This document shows positions 22,134 through 29,412 of a stretch of DNA of 31,915 bases, one piece after another. The position numbers and the translations under genes were made by a program. Position 1 is the first letter of the stretch. The number at the start of each line of letters is the position of its first letter. The notes under the pieces are model-generated. The model did no database searches. It was not told where the DNA came from and saw only the letters and a program-made list of their open reading frames with translations. This stretch comes from Candidatus Bipolaricaulota bacterium (GTDB taxonomy: Bacteria > Bipolaricaulota > Bipolaricaulia > RBG-16-55-9 > DRXL01), in the NCBI GenBank assembly GCA_026414955.1, contig JAOAIA010000007.1, positions 1 through 31,915 on the forward strand. The letters are read 5' to 3'.

Positions 22134-22595
22134 TTAGAGATAATCTTCCAAGATCACGATGGCGATACTCTCTTTGCGTACTCGTTTCAGATCAGCATCA
22201 TTGGTAAGGAAAGCTTTGGCGTTCTCCACTAAAGCAGTCCCAAGCAAGAGCGCATCGGGAGTGCGCAAGCCGTAGTGGGCCCGCAAGCGAGCGGCCTCCC
22301 GCGCGATCGCGCTGCCGGGCGCGATAATGGAGGTATGCGGCAGCCCTTGAAAGAAGCGTTCGCAAGCCATGATAGCTGTCTCGTTGCTTGCAGCGAAGGG
22401 CTTGATCAAAAGCTCCGTTATAGAGATCGTGGAGATCACGGCTGCAAGCTCACCTTTGGCAAGCAGCGAGAAGACTGTTTCTGTCAGATCTGCATAGGGA
22501 GCAAGGCCCTCTAGGTGATAGATCAAAACCGAGCTATCGAGTCCGACCTTCTGAGCACGAGCCAAGTCGGCTGCTAGTCTTTTGTTTCTTCCCAT
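22134..22595 (-). CDS. PIN-domain ribonuclease toxin (VapC-like)
   Basis: 153 residues from ATG 22595 (MGRNKRLAADLARA). PIN acidic residues are all visible: GLDSSVLIYHLEG (first Asp), SITELLIKP (Glu), RTPDALLLGTAL (third Asp), FLTNDADLKRV (fourth Asp). Overlaps the AbrB-type antitoxin gene by 22 nt, the usual layout of VapBC. The toxin in such pairs cuts tRNA or rRNA until bound by the antitoxin. An upstream in-frame start at 22649 is less likely because it lies deep in the antitoxin gene. Confidence 0.88.
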   Translation of the reverse strand: MGRNKRLAADLARAQKVGLDSSVLIYHLEGLAPYADLTETVFSLLAKGELAAVISTISITELLIKPFAASNETAIMACERFFQGLPHTSIIAPGSAIAREAARLRAHYGLRTPDALLLGTALVENAKAFLTNDADLKRVRKESIAIVILEDYL

Positions 22596-22834
22596 GAGGC
22601 TCTCTCTCTCTGGAGATAGCGTTCGATCTCTTGTTGGGTCTGTCCCCACGTTCCCCGGAGCATCCCGCGTGTGAGGGCAGCGTAGCGCTCCGGAGTGGCC
22701 AGCAGGGCTTGCCCCTTCTCCTCGAGAGCGATGATCACAGAGTCCCCTTCTTCAAGCCCCAGGGCTTCTCGAACTTCCTTGGGAAGAACCATCTGACCCT
22801 TTCTTCCTAGTCTGACTATTTTGACTGAAGTCAT
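22574..22834 (-). CDS. AbrB/MazE-type antitoxin (VapB-like)
   Basis: 86 residues. The N-terminal swapped-hairpin barrel reads VKIVRLGRKGQMVLPKEVREALGLEEGDSVIIAL, a typical SpoVT-AbrB DNA-binding domain. The acidic/Arg-rich C-terminus (QTQQEIERYLQRERASWEE) would bind the PIN toxin. Start ATG 22834 after GAGGTG. Expected to repress its own promoter. Confidence 0.88.
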   Translation of the reverse strand: MTSVKIVRLGRKGQMVLPKEVREALGLEEGDSVIIALEEKGQALLATPERYAALTRGMLRGTWGQTQQEIERYLQRERASWEETKD

Positions 22835-22853
22835 GCTTGAACACCTCAGTTTG

Positions 22854-22883
22854 ATTATAGCGAAAATGGTCTGACAATTGCAA
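22854..22883 (-). promoter_or_regulatory. Promoter of the toxin-antitoxin pair
   Basis: Minus-strand TTGCAA (22883-22878), 18 bases, perfect TATAAT (22859-22854). Start near 22847, 13 nt before the antitoxin ATG. Confidence 0.6.
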
Positions 22884-22992
22884 GCAGATCAGTCCCCCGA
22901 CGAGTAAGCAGCCGTTTGCAACTCTAATGGCTTATCTTAACACTGCCCTGCAGCCAACGAACAAATTGAAGAGGATGCCCTGTCCAGAGAGC

Positions 22993-23006
22993 GCAACGCG
23001 CGTTGC
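22993..23006. repeat. 14-bp perfect palindrome GCAACGCGCGTTGC
   Basis: Lies 13 bases past the stop of the 128-residue protein gene, in the 136-bp gap up to the vapB promoter. It could form a hairpin at the mRNA 3' end, but no U-run follows. Nothing else is recognisable in this gap. Confidence 0.4.
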
Positions 23007-23019
23007 AGAAACCCTAGTG

Positions 23020-23406
23020 TTACGCTCGCTTCAACTGCGCGTTGATCCCGTTCTTGTCAATGCTGAGCGTGAAGACCATCTTGCGCTGCTCCCCGGTCTT
23101 CTTCTTGATCTCCAGCGAAGCAACGAGATAGAAACCCGACTCGTTTAGCTCTAGCTTACTCACGTCAATGCGAATGACCGCATCGGGATTGGCAGCGTCA
23201 ATGCGAATCCCACGCTCTTGAAACTGCACCGAGAGCTGCCCCAGCACGCCCTCTTGTACGAAGTCCGGGACGTTCGGGATCGGCTCAATCGCGACCGTCT
23301 CGACCCCCCGCAATGGGTCTGCCGATGCTTCATAGAGCGTCCAGCCGACGGCAATGCCGACAATCGCCAACGCTATGACGCCGAGCACCCACCACCGAGT
23401 CTGCAT
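23020..23406 (-). CDS. Membrane-anchored protein of unknown function
   Basis: 128 residues: one N-terminal membrane segment (WVLGVIALAIVGIAVGWTL), then a soluble domain of about 100 residues with regular strands and helices (LSVQFQERGIRIDAANPDAVIRI, LNESGFYLVASLEIKKKTG). The shape recalls small lipoprotein or DUF-type beta-alpha domains, but I recognise no family. Excellent AAAGGAGG before ATG 23406. It follows the anti-sigma-like gene by 24 nt, so the two are co-transcribed. Confidence 0.65.
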   Translation of the reverse strand: MQTRWWVLGVIALAIVGIAVGWTLYEASADPLRGVETVAIEPIPNVPDFVQEGVLGQLSVQFQERGIRIDAANPDAVIRIDVSKLELNESGFYLVASLEIKKKTGEQRKMVFTLSIDKNGINAQLKRA

Positions 23407-23430
23407 AGGGACCTCCTTTCAGTCTTTCTT

Positions 23431-24165
23431 TCAGTCTTTGCGCGCTTCGATAATATACGGACTTTGCGAGAGCTTCTCAAGGATGCTCTCCAGTCTCTCA
23501 TCGGCGGAGAGCCGCACGACAAAGCCGCCCTGACGCACCAAGAGCAGAATCCCGTTGACGCTTTGCATCAGGTTTTCGAGTTCCCGTACTGGCGTGTCCT
23601 CGCGTAAAGCGATGCGCACCATGAGGGGGTGCGATTCCACAAGCTGAGAGATGGGGTCCGAGATCGCTTCAGAAGCCGGAAGCGTCATCCCTTGGGGGTG
23701 CGGCGCCTGCGGGGCTTGCTGCTCCGTTCTTTTGATCTCTGGGGAAGGGATGACAGAAGCCGTGGGGGGGAGCGAGGAGAAGAACGGCGCCGGCTTGAAA
23801 TAGATTATCCCCACTAAGCCCATAATAAGAGCAAACTGAGCGAGCATCACGACGCGAGCGAAGGTAGGCACCGGCTCGCGCGCGGGGATGAGCCAATCTA
23901 AGGGGGTCTTGCGCTTCGATGGTGCGGCACGCATCTGCGCGACACGCTGCGCGCAGCGCCCACAGGTCAACAGATGCGCGGTGATCTCCGCGCGATGCCA
24001 GGTAGACAAACTTCCCGACCGCAACCCAACGGCATCGAAGCTCCCGCTGCGCTGGAGTCGCCCCGCGATATACTCCCGTAAGACGCCCTCGCTCGGATGA
24101 GAGGAGTACGCGATCTCCCCTATCGGTGCCCCGATGATCTCCTGGAGTTGGTCTTGCTCCGACAT
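23431..24165 (-). CDS. Anti-sigma-like membrane protein with a ZAS zinc motif
   Basis: About 244 residues. Residues near 60-80 carry HRAEITAHLLTCGRCAQRV: the H-x3-C-x2-C of zinc-binding anti-sigma domains. One membrane segment (MLAQFALIMGLVGIIYF) follows, then a Pro-rich linker and an exported C-terminal domain of about 75 residues (VRIALREDTPVRELENLMQS...FVVRLSADERLESILEKL). ATG 24165 chosen for AAGGGGTGG 5 nt upstream. ZAS proteins normally hold a sigma factor encoded next door; none is here. The C-terminal domain may be a periplasmic sensor (inference). Confidence 0.7.
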   Translation of the reverse strand: MSEQDQLQEIIGAPIGEIAYSSHPSEGVLREYIAGRLQRSGSFDAVGLRSGSLSTWHRAEITAHLLTCGRCAQRVAQMRAAPSKRKTPLDWLIPAREPVPTFARVVMLAQFALIMGLVGIIYFKPAPFFSSLPPTASVIPSPEIKRTEQQAPQAPHPQGMTLPASEAISDPISQLVESHPLMVRIALREDTPVRELENLMQSVNGILLLVRQGGFVVRLSADERLESILEKLSQSPYIIEARKD

Positions 24166-24180
24166 GACAACCACCCCTTC

Positions 24181-24189
24181 AGTATAGCA
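24181..24189 (-). promoter_or_regulatory. Extended -10 promoter of the anti-sigma-like gene
   Basis: Minus-strand TGC-TATACT, with no clear -35. Start near 24174, 9 nt before ATG 24165. Confidence 0.5.
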
Positions 24190-24212
24190 TACGAGCGTGC
24201 ACTTTGGATAGT

Positions 24213-24240
24213 GTAGGGGCGACCGGCCGGTCGCCCCTAC
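24213..24240. repeat. 28-bp perfect palindrome supplying a stop codon
   Basis: Each 14-base arm begins GTAGGGGCGACC; there is no loop, and the centre is GGCC. This type (GTAGGGGCGAC...) is a known common intergenic palindrome in several phyla. Here the outer end provides the TAG stop (24239-24237) of the 179-residue protein gene. Confidence 0.8.
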
Positions 24241-24776
24241 TTTTGCGTTGCCAATTCGTCAAAAGCCTCATTGATCAGTTTCTCTTGGTAGCTGAAGCTC
24301 ACTTGATGGCCGACGAACTCGTTCATTTCCGCTTGGGTCAAGTGCGTGTGGACCAGCTCTTCGCAGTCTATGGGGACTTTCAAGTCGGACATGCGAAAGC
24401 CGGCGCGGATACGCTCCAGCATCCGTGTCCGTCGGGCGTAGTCTATAAGCCCTCCACAGGTGATGCAGTGCGGCCCTTCGCGCTGCTTGATCTCTTGGTC
24501 AAGAATTAAGCCGTCGTCCGGGCCGGCGCCGCCGTGGCTCAGACGATAGAGCAAGTACGCCGAGAGGTTTTCGGGATTGCGCGCGCGCTGCTTGGCGCGG
24601 GCAAACGCTTGGAAGCGCCGCGTGATCGCATAATCCCGCACGTCGCCGCCTTTGAGGATGAACTCCCAACGACGGAGCGCGTCCCAGTCGAGATTAGTCT
24701 CGCAGAGCACGATCTCGTAAACACATGAACGAAAGACGGCAATCGCCAACTCTGTCGGCTCGATCTTGTCAGACAT
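24237..24776 (-). CDS. Protein of unknown function with one CxxC motif
   Basis: 179 residues, soluble, mixed alpha/beta, rich in Arg, Glu and Leu. The only notable motif is HCITCGGLIDYARR (about 103-116), a single Cys pair with a preceding His; too little for a zinc ribbon alone unless it dimerises. Starts ATG 24776 and is divergent from the Qng1 gene with interleaved promoters. Its last codon joins directly to a palindromic element. No family recognised. Confidence 0.65.
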   Translation of the reverse strand: MSDKIEPTELAIAVFRSCVYEIVLCETNLDWDALRRWEFILKGGDVRDYAITRRFQAFARAKQRARNPENLSAYLLYRLSHGGAGPDDGLILDQEIKQREGPHCITCGGLIDYARRTRMLERIRAGFRMSDLKVPIDCEELVHTHLTQAEMNEFVGHQVSFSYQEKLINEAFDELATQK

Positions 24777-24796
24777 TCGGGTACCCCGTTTGTCTC

Positions 24797-24825
24797 ATTG
24801 TACGTTGTACGCGGGGATTTGTCGA
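24797..24825 (-). promoter_or_regulatory. Promoter of the 179-residue protein gene
   Basis: Minus-strand TCGACA (24825-24820), 17 bases, TACAAT (24802-24797); five of six matches each. It overlaps head-on with the plus-strand promoter at 24805-24833. Confidence 0.55.
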
Positions 24826-24833
24826 ATTATAAT
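24805..24833 (+). promoter_or_regulatory. Promoter of the Qng1 gene
   Basis: TTGTAC (24805-24810), 17 bases, perfect TATAAT (24828-24833). Start near 24840 leaves about 4 nt before ATG 24844, so the mRNA is effectively leaderless. Confidence 0.65.
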
Positions 24834-24843
24834 CGGACTCCCT

Positions 24844-25779
24844 ATGGAAAAAGTCCTAGAATCAGCGCATTGGGTGGTCGAGCACGCCACGCACGTCGCA
24901 TTAGATACAGATGCGCTGCGTGGGAGCGCTCGTGAGTTCGCGCAGCAGCCGTTGAGCTTCACATGGGATGGCATACACGTTCGCGACAGGACGGCGCGCA
25001 CGGTGCAGTATCTGTTTGTGGTGGACTGTTTGAATTTCTGTTTCTGGCCGGAGCCGCGCTGGCGCTATCGCGGGCATGACGGCTACCTCGCGCTTGCGAC
25101 AGCTTTGAAAGACGCAGTTGAGCGTGGGGACCCTCTCTGGGATGCGGCGTTTCTCGCGCAGATGGACAGGGCGAATCTCCGGGAGATTCTTGATGGAGAG
25201 CACGAGATCCCGTTGCTTGACGAACGAGTGAAAATCTTGCGTGAGGCCGGGGCAGTCTTGCAGAGAGAATATGGCGGACAGGCAGCGCAGCTCGTCGAGC
25301 GTGCTGGGCGATCAGTAATTCGCTTGGTCGAACTGTTAGCCCGAGACTTTTCGAGCTTTCGCGATGAAGCGATCTATCGCGGGAAGAGGGTTTATTTCTA
25401 CAAGCGCGCGCAGATTTTTTGTGCCGATCTCTATGGGGCTTTTGGTGGTCGGGGATGGGGAGAGTTCTCAGATATAGATATGCTGACGGCGTTCGCTGAT
25501 TACAAAGTGCCGCACGTCTTGCGCCAACTTGGGATTGTGCGCTACAGCCTGGAGCTGGCCGATAGAATAGATCGTCGTGAGGAGTTGCCGGCGGGCAGCG
25601 AGGAAGAGATCGAGATTCGCGCGCACACGATCTGGGCGGTAGAATTGCTCAAGCGCGAGCTGGAGAAGCTTGGGCGCCCGCTGCGCAGTTTCGAGATAGA
25701 TTGGCTTTTATGGGATCTCGGGCAGCGCGAGGAGTTCCGACAAAGGCCGTACCATCGGACAAGGACGATTTATTACTAG
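24844..25779 (+). CDS. Queuosine salvage protein Qng1 (DUF2419 family)
   Basis: Family members are queuosine (5'-monophosphate) N-glycosylases that release queuine for re-use in tRNA modification. 311 residues. Diagnostic blocks: FVVDCLNFCFWPEPRWRY, GHDGYLALATALK, YRGKRVYFYKRAQIFCADLY, GAFGGRGWGEFSDIDMLTAF, ADYKVPHVLRQLGIVRYS, LPAGSEEEIEIRAHTIWAVE, and a final IDWLLWDLG. ATG 24844 starts right after its promoter and has no Shine-Dalgarno; an in-frame ATG at 24766 lies upstream of the promoter. No other queuosine gene (tgt, queA, queG) is in the window. Confidence 0.9.
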   Translation: MEKVLESAHWVVEHATHVALDTDALRGSAREFAQQPLSFTWDGIHVRDRTARTVQYLFVVDCLNFCFWPEPRWRYRGHDGYLALATALKDAVERGDPLWDAAFLAQMDRANLREILDGEHEIPLLDERVKILREAGAVLQREYGGQAAQLVERAGRSVIRLVELLARDFSSFRDEAIYRGKRVYFYKRAQIFCADLYGAFGGRGWGEFSDIDMLTAFADYKVPHVLRQLGIVRYSLELADRIDRREELPAGSEEEIEIRAHTIWAVELLKRELEKLGRPLRSFEIDWLLWDLGQREEFRQRPYHRTRTIYY

Positions 25780-25792
25780 TTCCGCGGTGTGC

Positions 25793-25821
25793 TTGCACGC
25801 CCATCGTTCAGGTGTTAAAGT
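25793..25821 (+). promoter_or_regulatory. hisS promoter
   Basis: TTGCAC (25793-25798), 17 bases, TAAAGT (25816-25821). Start falls at about 25828-25830, on the hisS ATG. Confidence 0.5.
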
Positions 25822-25829
25822 AAGTCTCT

Positions 25830-27083
25830 ATGGAACTGCAACTCCCGCGCGGGATGCGTGACTTCCCGCCCGAAGAGAAGATCCTGCGGGACGACGTCAT
25901 CGCTACGCTGAAAGAGATCTTTGAGCGGTACGGCTTCAGCCCGCTGGAAACCCCCGTCGTCGAACGCTGGGAAGTTCTTTCAGCTAAATACTCCGGCGGC
26001 GAAGAGATCCTCAAAGAGACGTTCAGGCTCAAAGACCAAGGGGGCCGAGACCTCGGGCTGCGCTACGATCTGACTGTCCCGCTGGCGCGCTTCGTCGGGA
26101 TGAACCCGACGATCAAGCGCCCGTTCAAACGCTACCAGATCGGCACAGTCTATCGCGATGGCCCCATCAAGAAGGGGCGCGCCCGAGAATTCTATCAGTG
26201 CGATGCCGACATTGTCGGCTCCAGTTCCCCCTTAGCCGACGCGGAGTGCGTGCAACTGGCGCTCGACGTCTTTGAGCGCCTTGGGACTGACGTGATCGTC
26301 AAGATCAACAACAGAAAAGTGCTGTACGAGCTGGCACGCACGGCTCACGTGCCAGAAAATCTGGCCGAAGCCGCGATCCTCTCGCTCGATAAGCTCGAAA
26401 AGATCGGATCAGATGGGGTCATCCGCGAGATGGTCGAGCGCGGCATCCCCTCTACGAGCGCCGCACGCTTTCTCGCCGGTGCGCAAGATCGCGAACATCT
26501 GAAAAACAGCGATGGCTATCGCGAGCTGGAGCCAGTCTTACACTCTCTTCAAGACGCTCGCGTCGTCTGGACGCCGTCGCTGGCGCGTGGCTTGAGCTAT
26601 TACACGGGGACGATCTACGAGGTCTACGCGAAAGACTCTTCGGTGACGGGGTCTGTAGCGGCGGGTGGGCGCTACGACAATATGATCGGGCAATTTCTGG
26701 GAGGCACTGAGAAGATCCCTGCGGTGGGGATCTCGTTTGGCTTGGAGCCGATTCTCGAGGTGCTCAAAGAACGGCGTCGTGATCTCCCGGTGTGCAAGAC
26801 GGTCACCCACGCCTATGTCATTCCGTTTAAGGGCTTGCTTGCGGAGGGGCGCGGGATCTGCCAACAGCTCCGTCGTGCAGGGATCAAAACAGATATGGAC
26901 TTCTCAGCCAAGGGCATCAGGGACGGGTTAAAATACGCGAATGCGTATAATATTCCGTTTGTGGTGATCGTGGGGCCGGATGAGATCGCACAGGGCAAAG
27001 TGAAGCTCAGGGACATGCGCAGTGGGGAGGAGCAGGTGCTCACGGTCGCAGCGCTGATCGAGAAGCTGCGTCAAGGAGAATAA
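25830..27083 (+). CDS. hisS: Histidyl-tRNA synthetase
   Basis: Charges tRNA-His. 417 residues, normal for the bacterial class II enzyme. Motifs: LPRGMRDFPPEE at the start, LRYDLTVPLARFV (motif 1 region), KRYQIGTVYRDG and GRAREFYQCDADIVG (motif 2), LARGLSYYTGTIYEVY (HisA), VAAGGRYDNMIGQFLGG (HisB), and a C-terminal anticodon-binding domain (AYVIPF...VVIVGPDEIAQGKVKLRDM). ATG 25830 has no Shine-Dalgarno and lies at the promoter start site. Confidence 0.96.
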   Translation: MELQLPRGMRDFPPEEKILRDDVIATLKEIFERYGFSPLETPVVERWEVLSAKYSGGEEILKETFRLKDQGGRDLGLRYDLTVPLARFVGMNPTIKRPFKRYQIGTVYRDGPIKKGRAREFYQCDADIVGSSSPLADAECVQLALDVFERLGTDVIVKINNRKVLYELARTAHVPENLAEAAILSLDKLEKIGSDGVIREMVERGIPSTSAARFLAGAQDREHLKNSDGYRELEPVLHSLQDARVVWTPSLARGLSYYTGTIYEVYAKDSSVTGSVAAGGRYDNMIGQFLGGTEKIPAVGISFGLEPILEVLKERRRDLPVCKTVTHAYVIPFKGLLAEGRGICQQLRRAGIKTDMDFSAKGIRDGLKYANAYNIPFVVIVGPDEIAQGKVKLRDMRSGEEQVLTVAALIEKLRQGE

Positions 27084-27085
27084 AG

Positions 27086-27264
27086 CTTATCACAAATCTT
27101 CTCTCTAGGCGGTCGGCCAACACACGCAGAGATAGAGCTTGAACACGGGCAATGGCCTCTTCACAGGTCTGGCCATAAGCCAGTACTCCGGATAGCGTTT
27201 GGTCTCTGATTCGGGAAGGTTCTTGTAGTCCTCGTAGGTGAACTTGATTGTTGCCTTGGGCATC
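27086..27264 (-). pseudogene. Chimeric remnant: Uma2-like start joined to a HicB-like end
   Basis: A minus-strand frame of 52 codons (27264-27106) opens MPKATIKFTYEDYKNLPESE, the usual start of Uma2/DUF820 nuclease-fold proteins (FTYEDYxxLPE...KRYE). After KRY the homology stops. In another frame from 27193 the same DNA reads SGVLAYGQTCEEAIARVQAL then SLRVLADRLERR, the end of a HicB antitoxin. So two unrelated toxin-antitoxin-type genes appear fused and frame-broken by deletion. Whether the 52-codon frame is translated is unknown. It fills the whole 200-bp hisS-to-27286 gap. Confidence 0.6.
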
Positions 27265-27285
27265 GCAATCACCACCGCTATATAG

Positions 27286-29352
27286 CTAGAACTCCTCCCA
27301 TTCGATCAGCGCGGGCAGTAGGGGCAGGCCCTCGCTGTCGAACGAGACCAAGACACGACGTGTGAGTAACCGAGTGCGCTCGTCGTCAGTCTTCAACCGC
27401 ACTTGATAGACCAACGTTGAGATCGAGTTATCAGAGCCAAGTTGCTTGAAGATCTCAGCCATGAACTTCACCTTCTCCAAGAGAAGAGGCTTGCCCCTGG
27501 CAGCACGCTCCCGCGCGATCTGCAACAGCCCGATGGCGTCGTCCACATACGTGGCGAACGTCTCGGCGAAGTCCTCGTGATGGTTGGTGCGAGCGTAGTC
27601 GCTCACGAAGTTCTCCGGGTCTCTTCCGGAGAGGCGGAAAAGCTCGCGCCAGCGCGCGTTCTGGCTGCTCGTCACAAAGAGATCTTGGACGGCATGGCCC
27701 ATCTCGTGGATGAAGACGAACGACAGAGTCCGCCGGAGCATCGGGCCGAAGAGGTTGATCCGCCCCATGCCCGTGTACGTCCCAGCGACCTGCTCGTCCG
27801 GGGGATTGTTGGTGATGGACGAGACAGTCCTGCGGATCTCCGTGGGCATGGCGCGCAACAACGAGTAGAGCACAGCGCACTGAGCTTCATGGAACGGCGG
27901 CGCGTCGGGCGCATGAGCGAGGAGGATGCCGAACTCATCGCTGATGTCTTGACAACTGCCCAGGCGCACAGGCGCGGAGATCTGCGCGTTCACTAATACA
28001 TGGCTCTCGCCGCGATTTTCGACGACAACCTGCCAGCGCGCCCCTAGCGTCTCTTCTGGGACTGCAACGGTGAGCGCGAGTGGCAAGGGGCTGCGCGTTT
28101 GGGCGATGGGCGTCTCCTGCCCCGGCCCAAAGAGCGAGAGCACAAGCGAAGCGCCCTGGGTGAGCGTGACCGCGCGCACTTTGAGCAAGCCAGCATAGGT
28201 CACCCTAACCGGCACGCTGATCTTCTCTCCTGGCCTCACGAGGAGGACCGACGTAGCTTCAGTCGGCTCAAGCGTTAGACCCGTAAGAGTGCTTGGGGAG
28301 CTGCCATGCAGGAGGCGCGGCGTACCACAGGCTGTGCCCTGCTGATTGCCGGAGAGCTCGAGCGCCGCTGAGGCGGTCGGCGTCAGCCACACGCCGTCTT
28401 CTATATATATACCGCACCCGGCGCTCAGGGTCACGGTGTTGGCTCCCAAAGCGACGCGCCCAGACTCGAAGAACAAGCCGTGCCCCTGGCTGCCTGTGAT
28501 CGTGTTTTCAGCTAAAGAGACCTGAGCGCCGTCGGCGACCCAGATACCGTGCCCATATTGTTTGTCGCGGTCAGCTTGCGTGTCGAGAATCGTGTTGCTG
28601 TGCATCGCAGCGACCGATTCTTCGGTGATAAAAACCCCGGCGCGCCAGTTATTTTTGAGAGTGTTATGGAGCACAGTCGCGTGGGAGGGCACGTCGGGGG
28701 AGTCCACCCAATTGGGCCAGATCTCGATGCCGTAATGGCGATTCTCCTCAAAAGTGTTGTTCTCGATATGAGCGACGGCGCTCAAGAGCCGCAAGCCGCT
28801 CCAGGCGCTGCGCGCAATAAAATTATTTATGACATGAGCGTTCTTGGTGCGATTCAAGATGATGCCGTTGCCCAAGACGTTGCCCTCGTCGGGGGCCGTG
28901 TCGAGGATCGTATTCTCCATGATCTGTACGTCTTGAGAGTGCTCCGTGATGAGAATCCCTTGACGGCGGTTCTTCTGGATCAGATTGTTTTTGATAGTGA
29001 TGTTTTGGCTGCGCTCGACCTGGATACCGCGGCGCCCGCCGGTGATCTCTAGGTTCTGAATCACAACATCGCGGGTGCGCTGAATCAAAATCGTTGGTGC
29101 GCTACGGGAGCGCGAGCCATCAACTATTACTCCAGCGTCAGCGCCGCGCAGCTCGATGCTCTTGCGAATAGTGAGATTCTCTCTGTAGGTGCCGGGGGCG
29201 ATTAAGATCAAATCACCGGGTTGAGCGGCGTTAATCGCCGCTTGAATAGTTTGATAATCTTTGGGGACTTCGATGGTCTTGGCCAAGACCAGGGGCGCTA
29301 TTCCCACTACAACTAAGGTCAGAGCAACGGCTGTTAGCAAGAGCTTGCGCAT
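27286..29352 (-). CDS. Secreted parallel beta-helix protein with a C-terminal zinc-metallopeptidase domain
   Basis: 688 residues. Signal peptide ends LVLAKT. VPKDYQTIQAAINAAQPGD and IAPGTYRENLTI begin a right-handed beta-helix (NosD/PbH1 type) with repeated turns such as VVIQNLEITGG, ITIKNNLIQKN, VQIMENTILD, and HVINNFIARS, up to about residue 340. A beta-sandwich follows (about 350-460, pre-peptidase-like). The last 200 residues hold HEMGH at 549-553 (HExxH zinc site) and NHHEDFAETFATYV, with Glu593 or Glu597 as probable third ligand: a gluzincin-like layout. AAAGGAGG before ATG 29352. Probably cell-surface; substrate unknown. Confidence 0.82.
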   Translation of the reverse strand: MRKLLLTAVALTLVVVGIAPLVLAKTIEVPKDYQTIQAAINAAQPGDLILIAPGTYRENLTIRKSIELRGADAGVIVDGSRSRSAPTILIQRTRDVVIQNLEITGGRRGIQVERSQNITIKNNLIQKNRRQGILITEHSQDVQIMENTILDTAPDEGNVLGNGIILNRTKNAHVINNFIARSAWSGLRLLSAVAHIENNTFEENRHYGIEIWPNWVDSPDVPSHATVLHNTLKNNWRAGVFITEESVAAMHSNTILDTQADRDKQYGHGIWVADGAQVSLAENTITGSQGHGLFFESGRVALGANTVTLSAGCGIYIEDGVWLTPTASAALELSGNQQGTACGTPRLLHGSSPSTLTGLTLEPTEATSVLLVRPGEKISVPVRVTYAGLLKVRAVTLTQGASLVLSLFGPGQETPIAQTRSPLPLALTVAVPEETLGARWQVVVENRGESHVLVNAQISAPVRLGSCQDISDEFGILLAHAPDAPPFHEAQCAVLYSLLRAMPTEIRRTVSSITNNPPDEQVAGTYTGMGRINLFGPMLRRTLSFVFIHEMGHAVQDLFVTSSQNARWRELFRLSGRDPENFVSDYARTNHHEDFAETFATYVDDAIGLLQIARERAARGKPLLLEKVKFMAEIFKQLGSDNSISTLVYQVRLKTDDERTRLLTRRVLVSFDSEGLPLLPALIEWEEF

Positions 29353-29379
29353 GAGTCCTCCTTTCGCGATGTCAGGGAG

Positions 29380-29388
29380 ATTATACCA
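29380..29388 (-). promoter_or_regulatory. Extended -10 promoter of the beta-helix gene
   Basis: Minus-strand TGG-TATAAT with a perfect hexamer at 29385-29380. No clear -35. Leader about 20 nt with AAAGGAGG. Confidence 0.6.
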
Positions 29389-29412
29389 AAAGTTAGCGCG
29401 TAGCCTAGCCCG

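Noticed and set aside
22822..22833. TGACT-GA-AGTCA inverted repeat at the vapB start codon
   Set aside because: Only 5 bp per arm and partly coding. It could be an antitoxin operator, but chance is likely.
22927..23148. Plus-strand frame of 73 codons
   Set aside because: Antisense to the 128-residue membrane protein gene over most of its length, with no ribosome-binding site and no family resemblance.
24213..24244. Palindrome plus TTTT as a plus-strand terminator
   Set aside because: No plus-strand gene ends upstream of it and the T-run is only four long; it fits the common intergenic palindrome family better.
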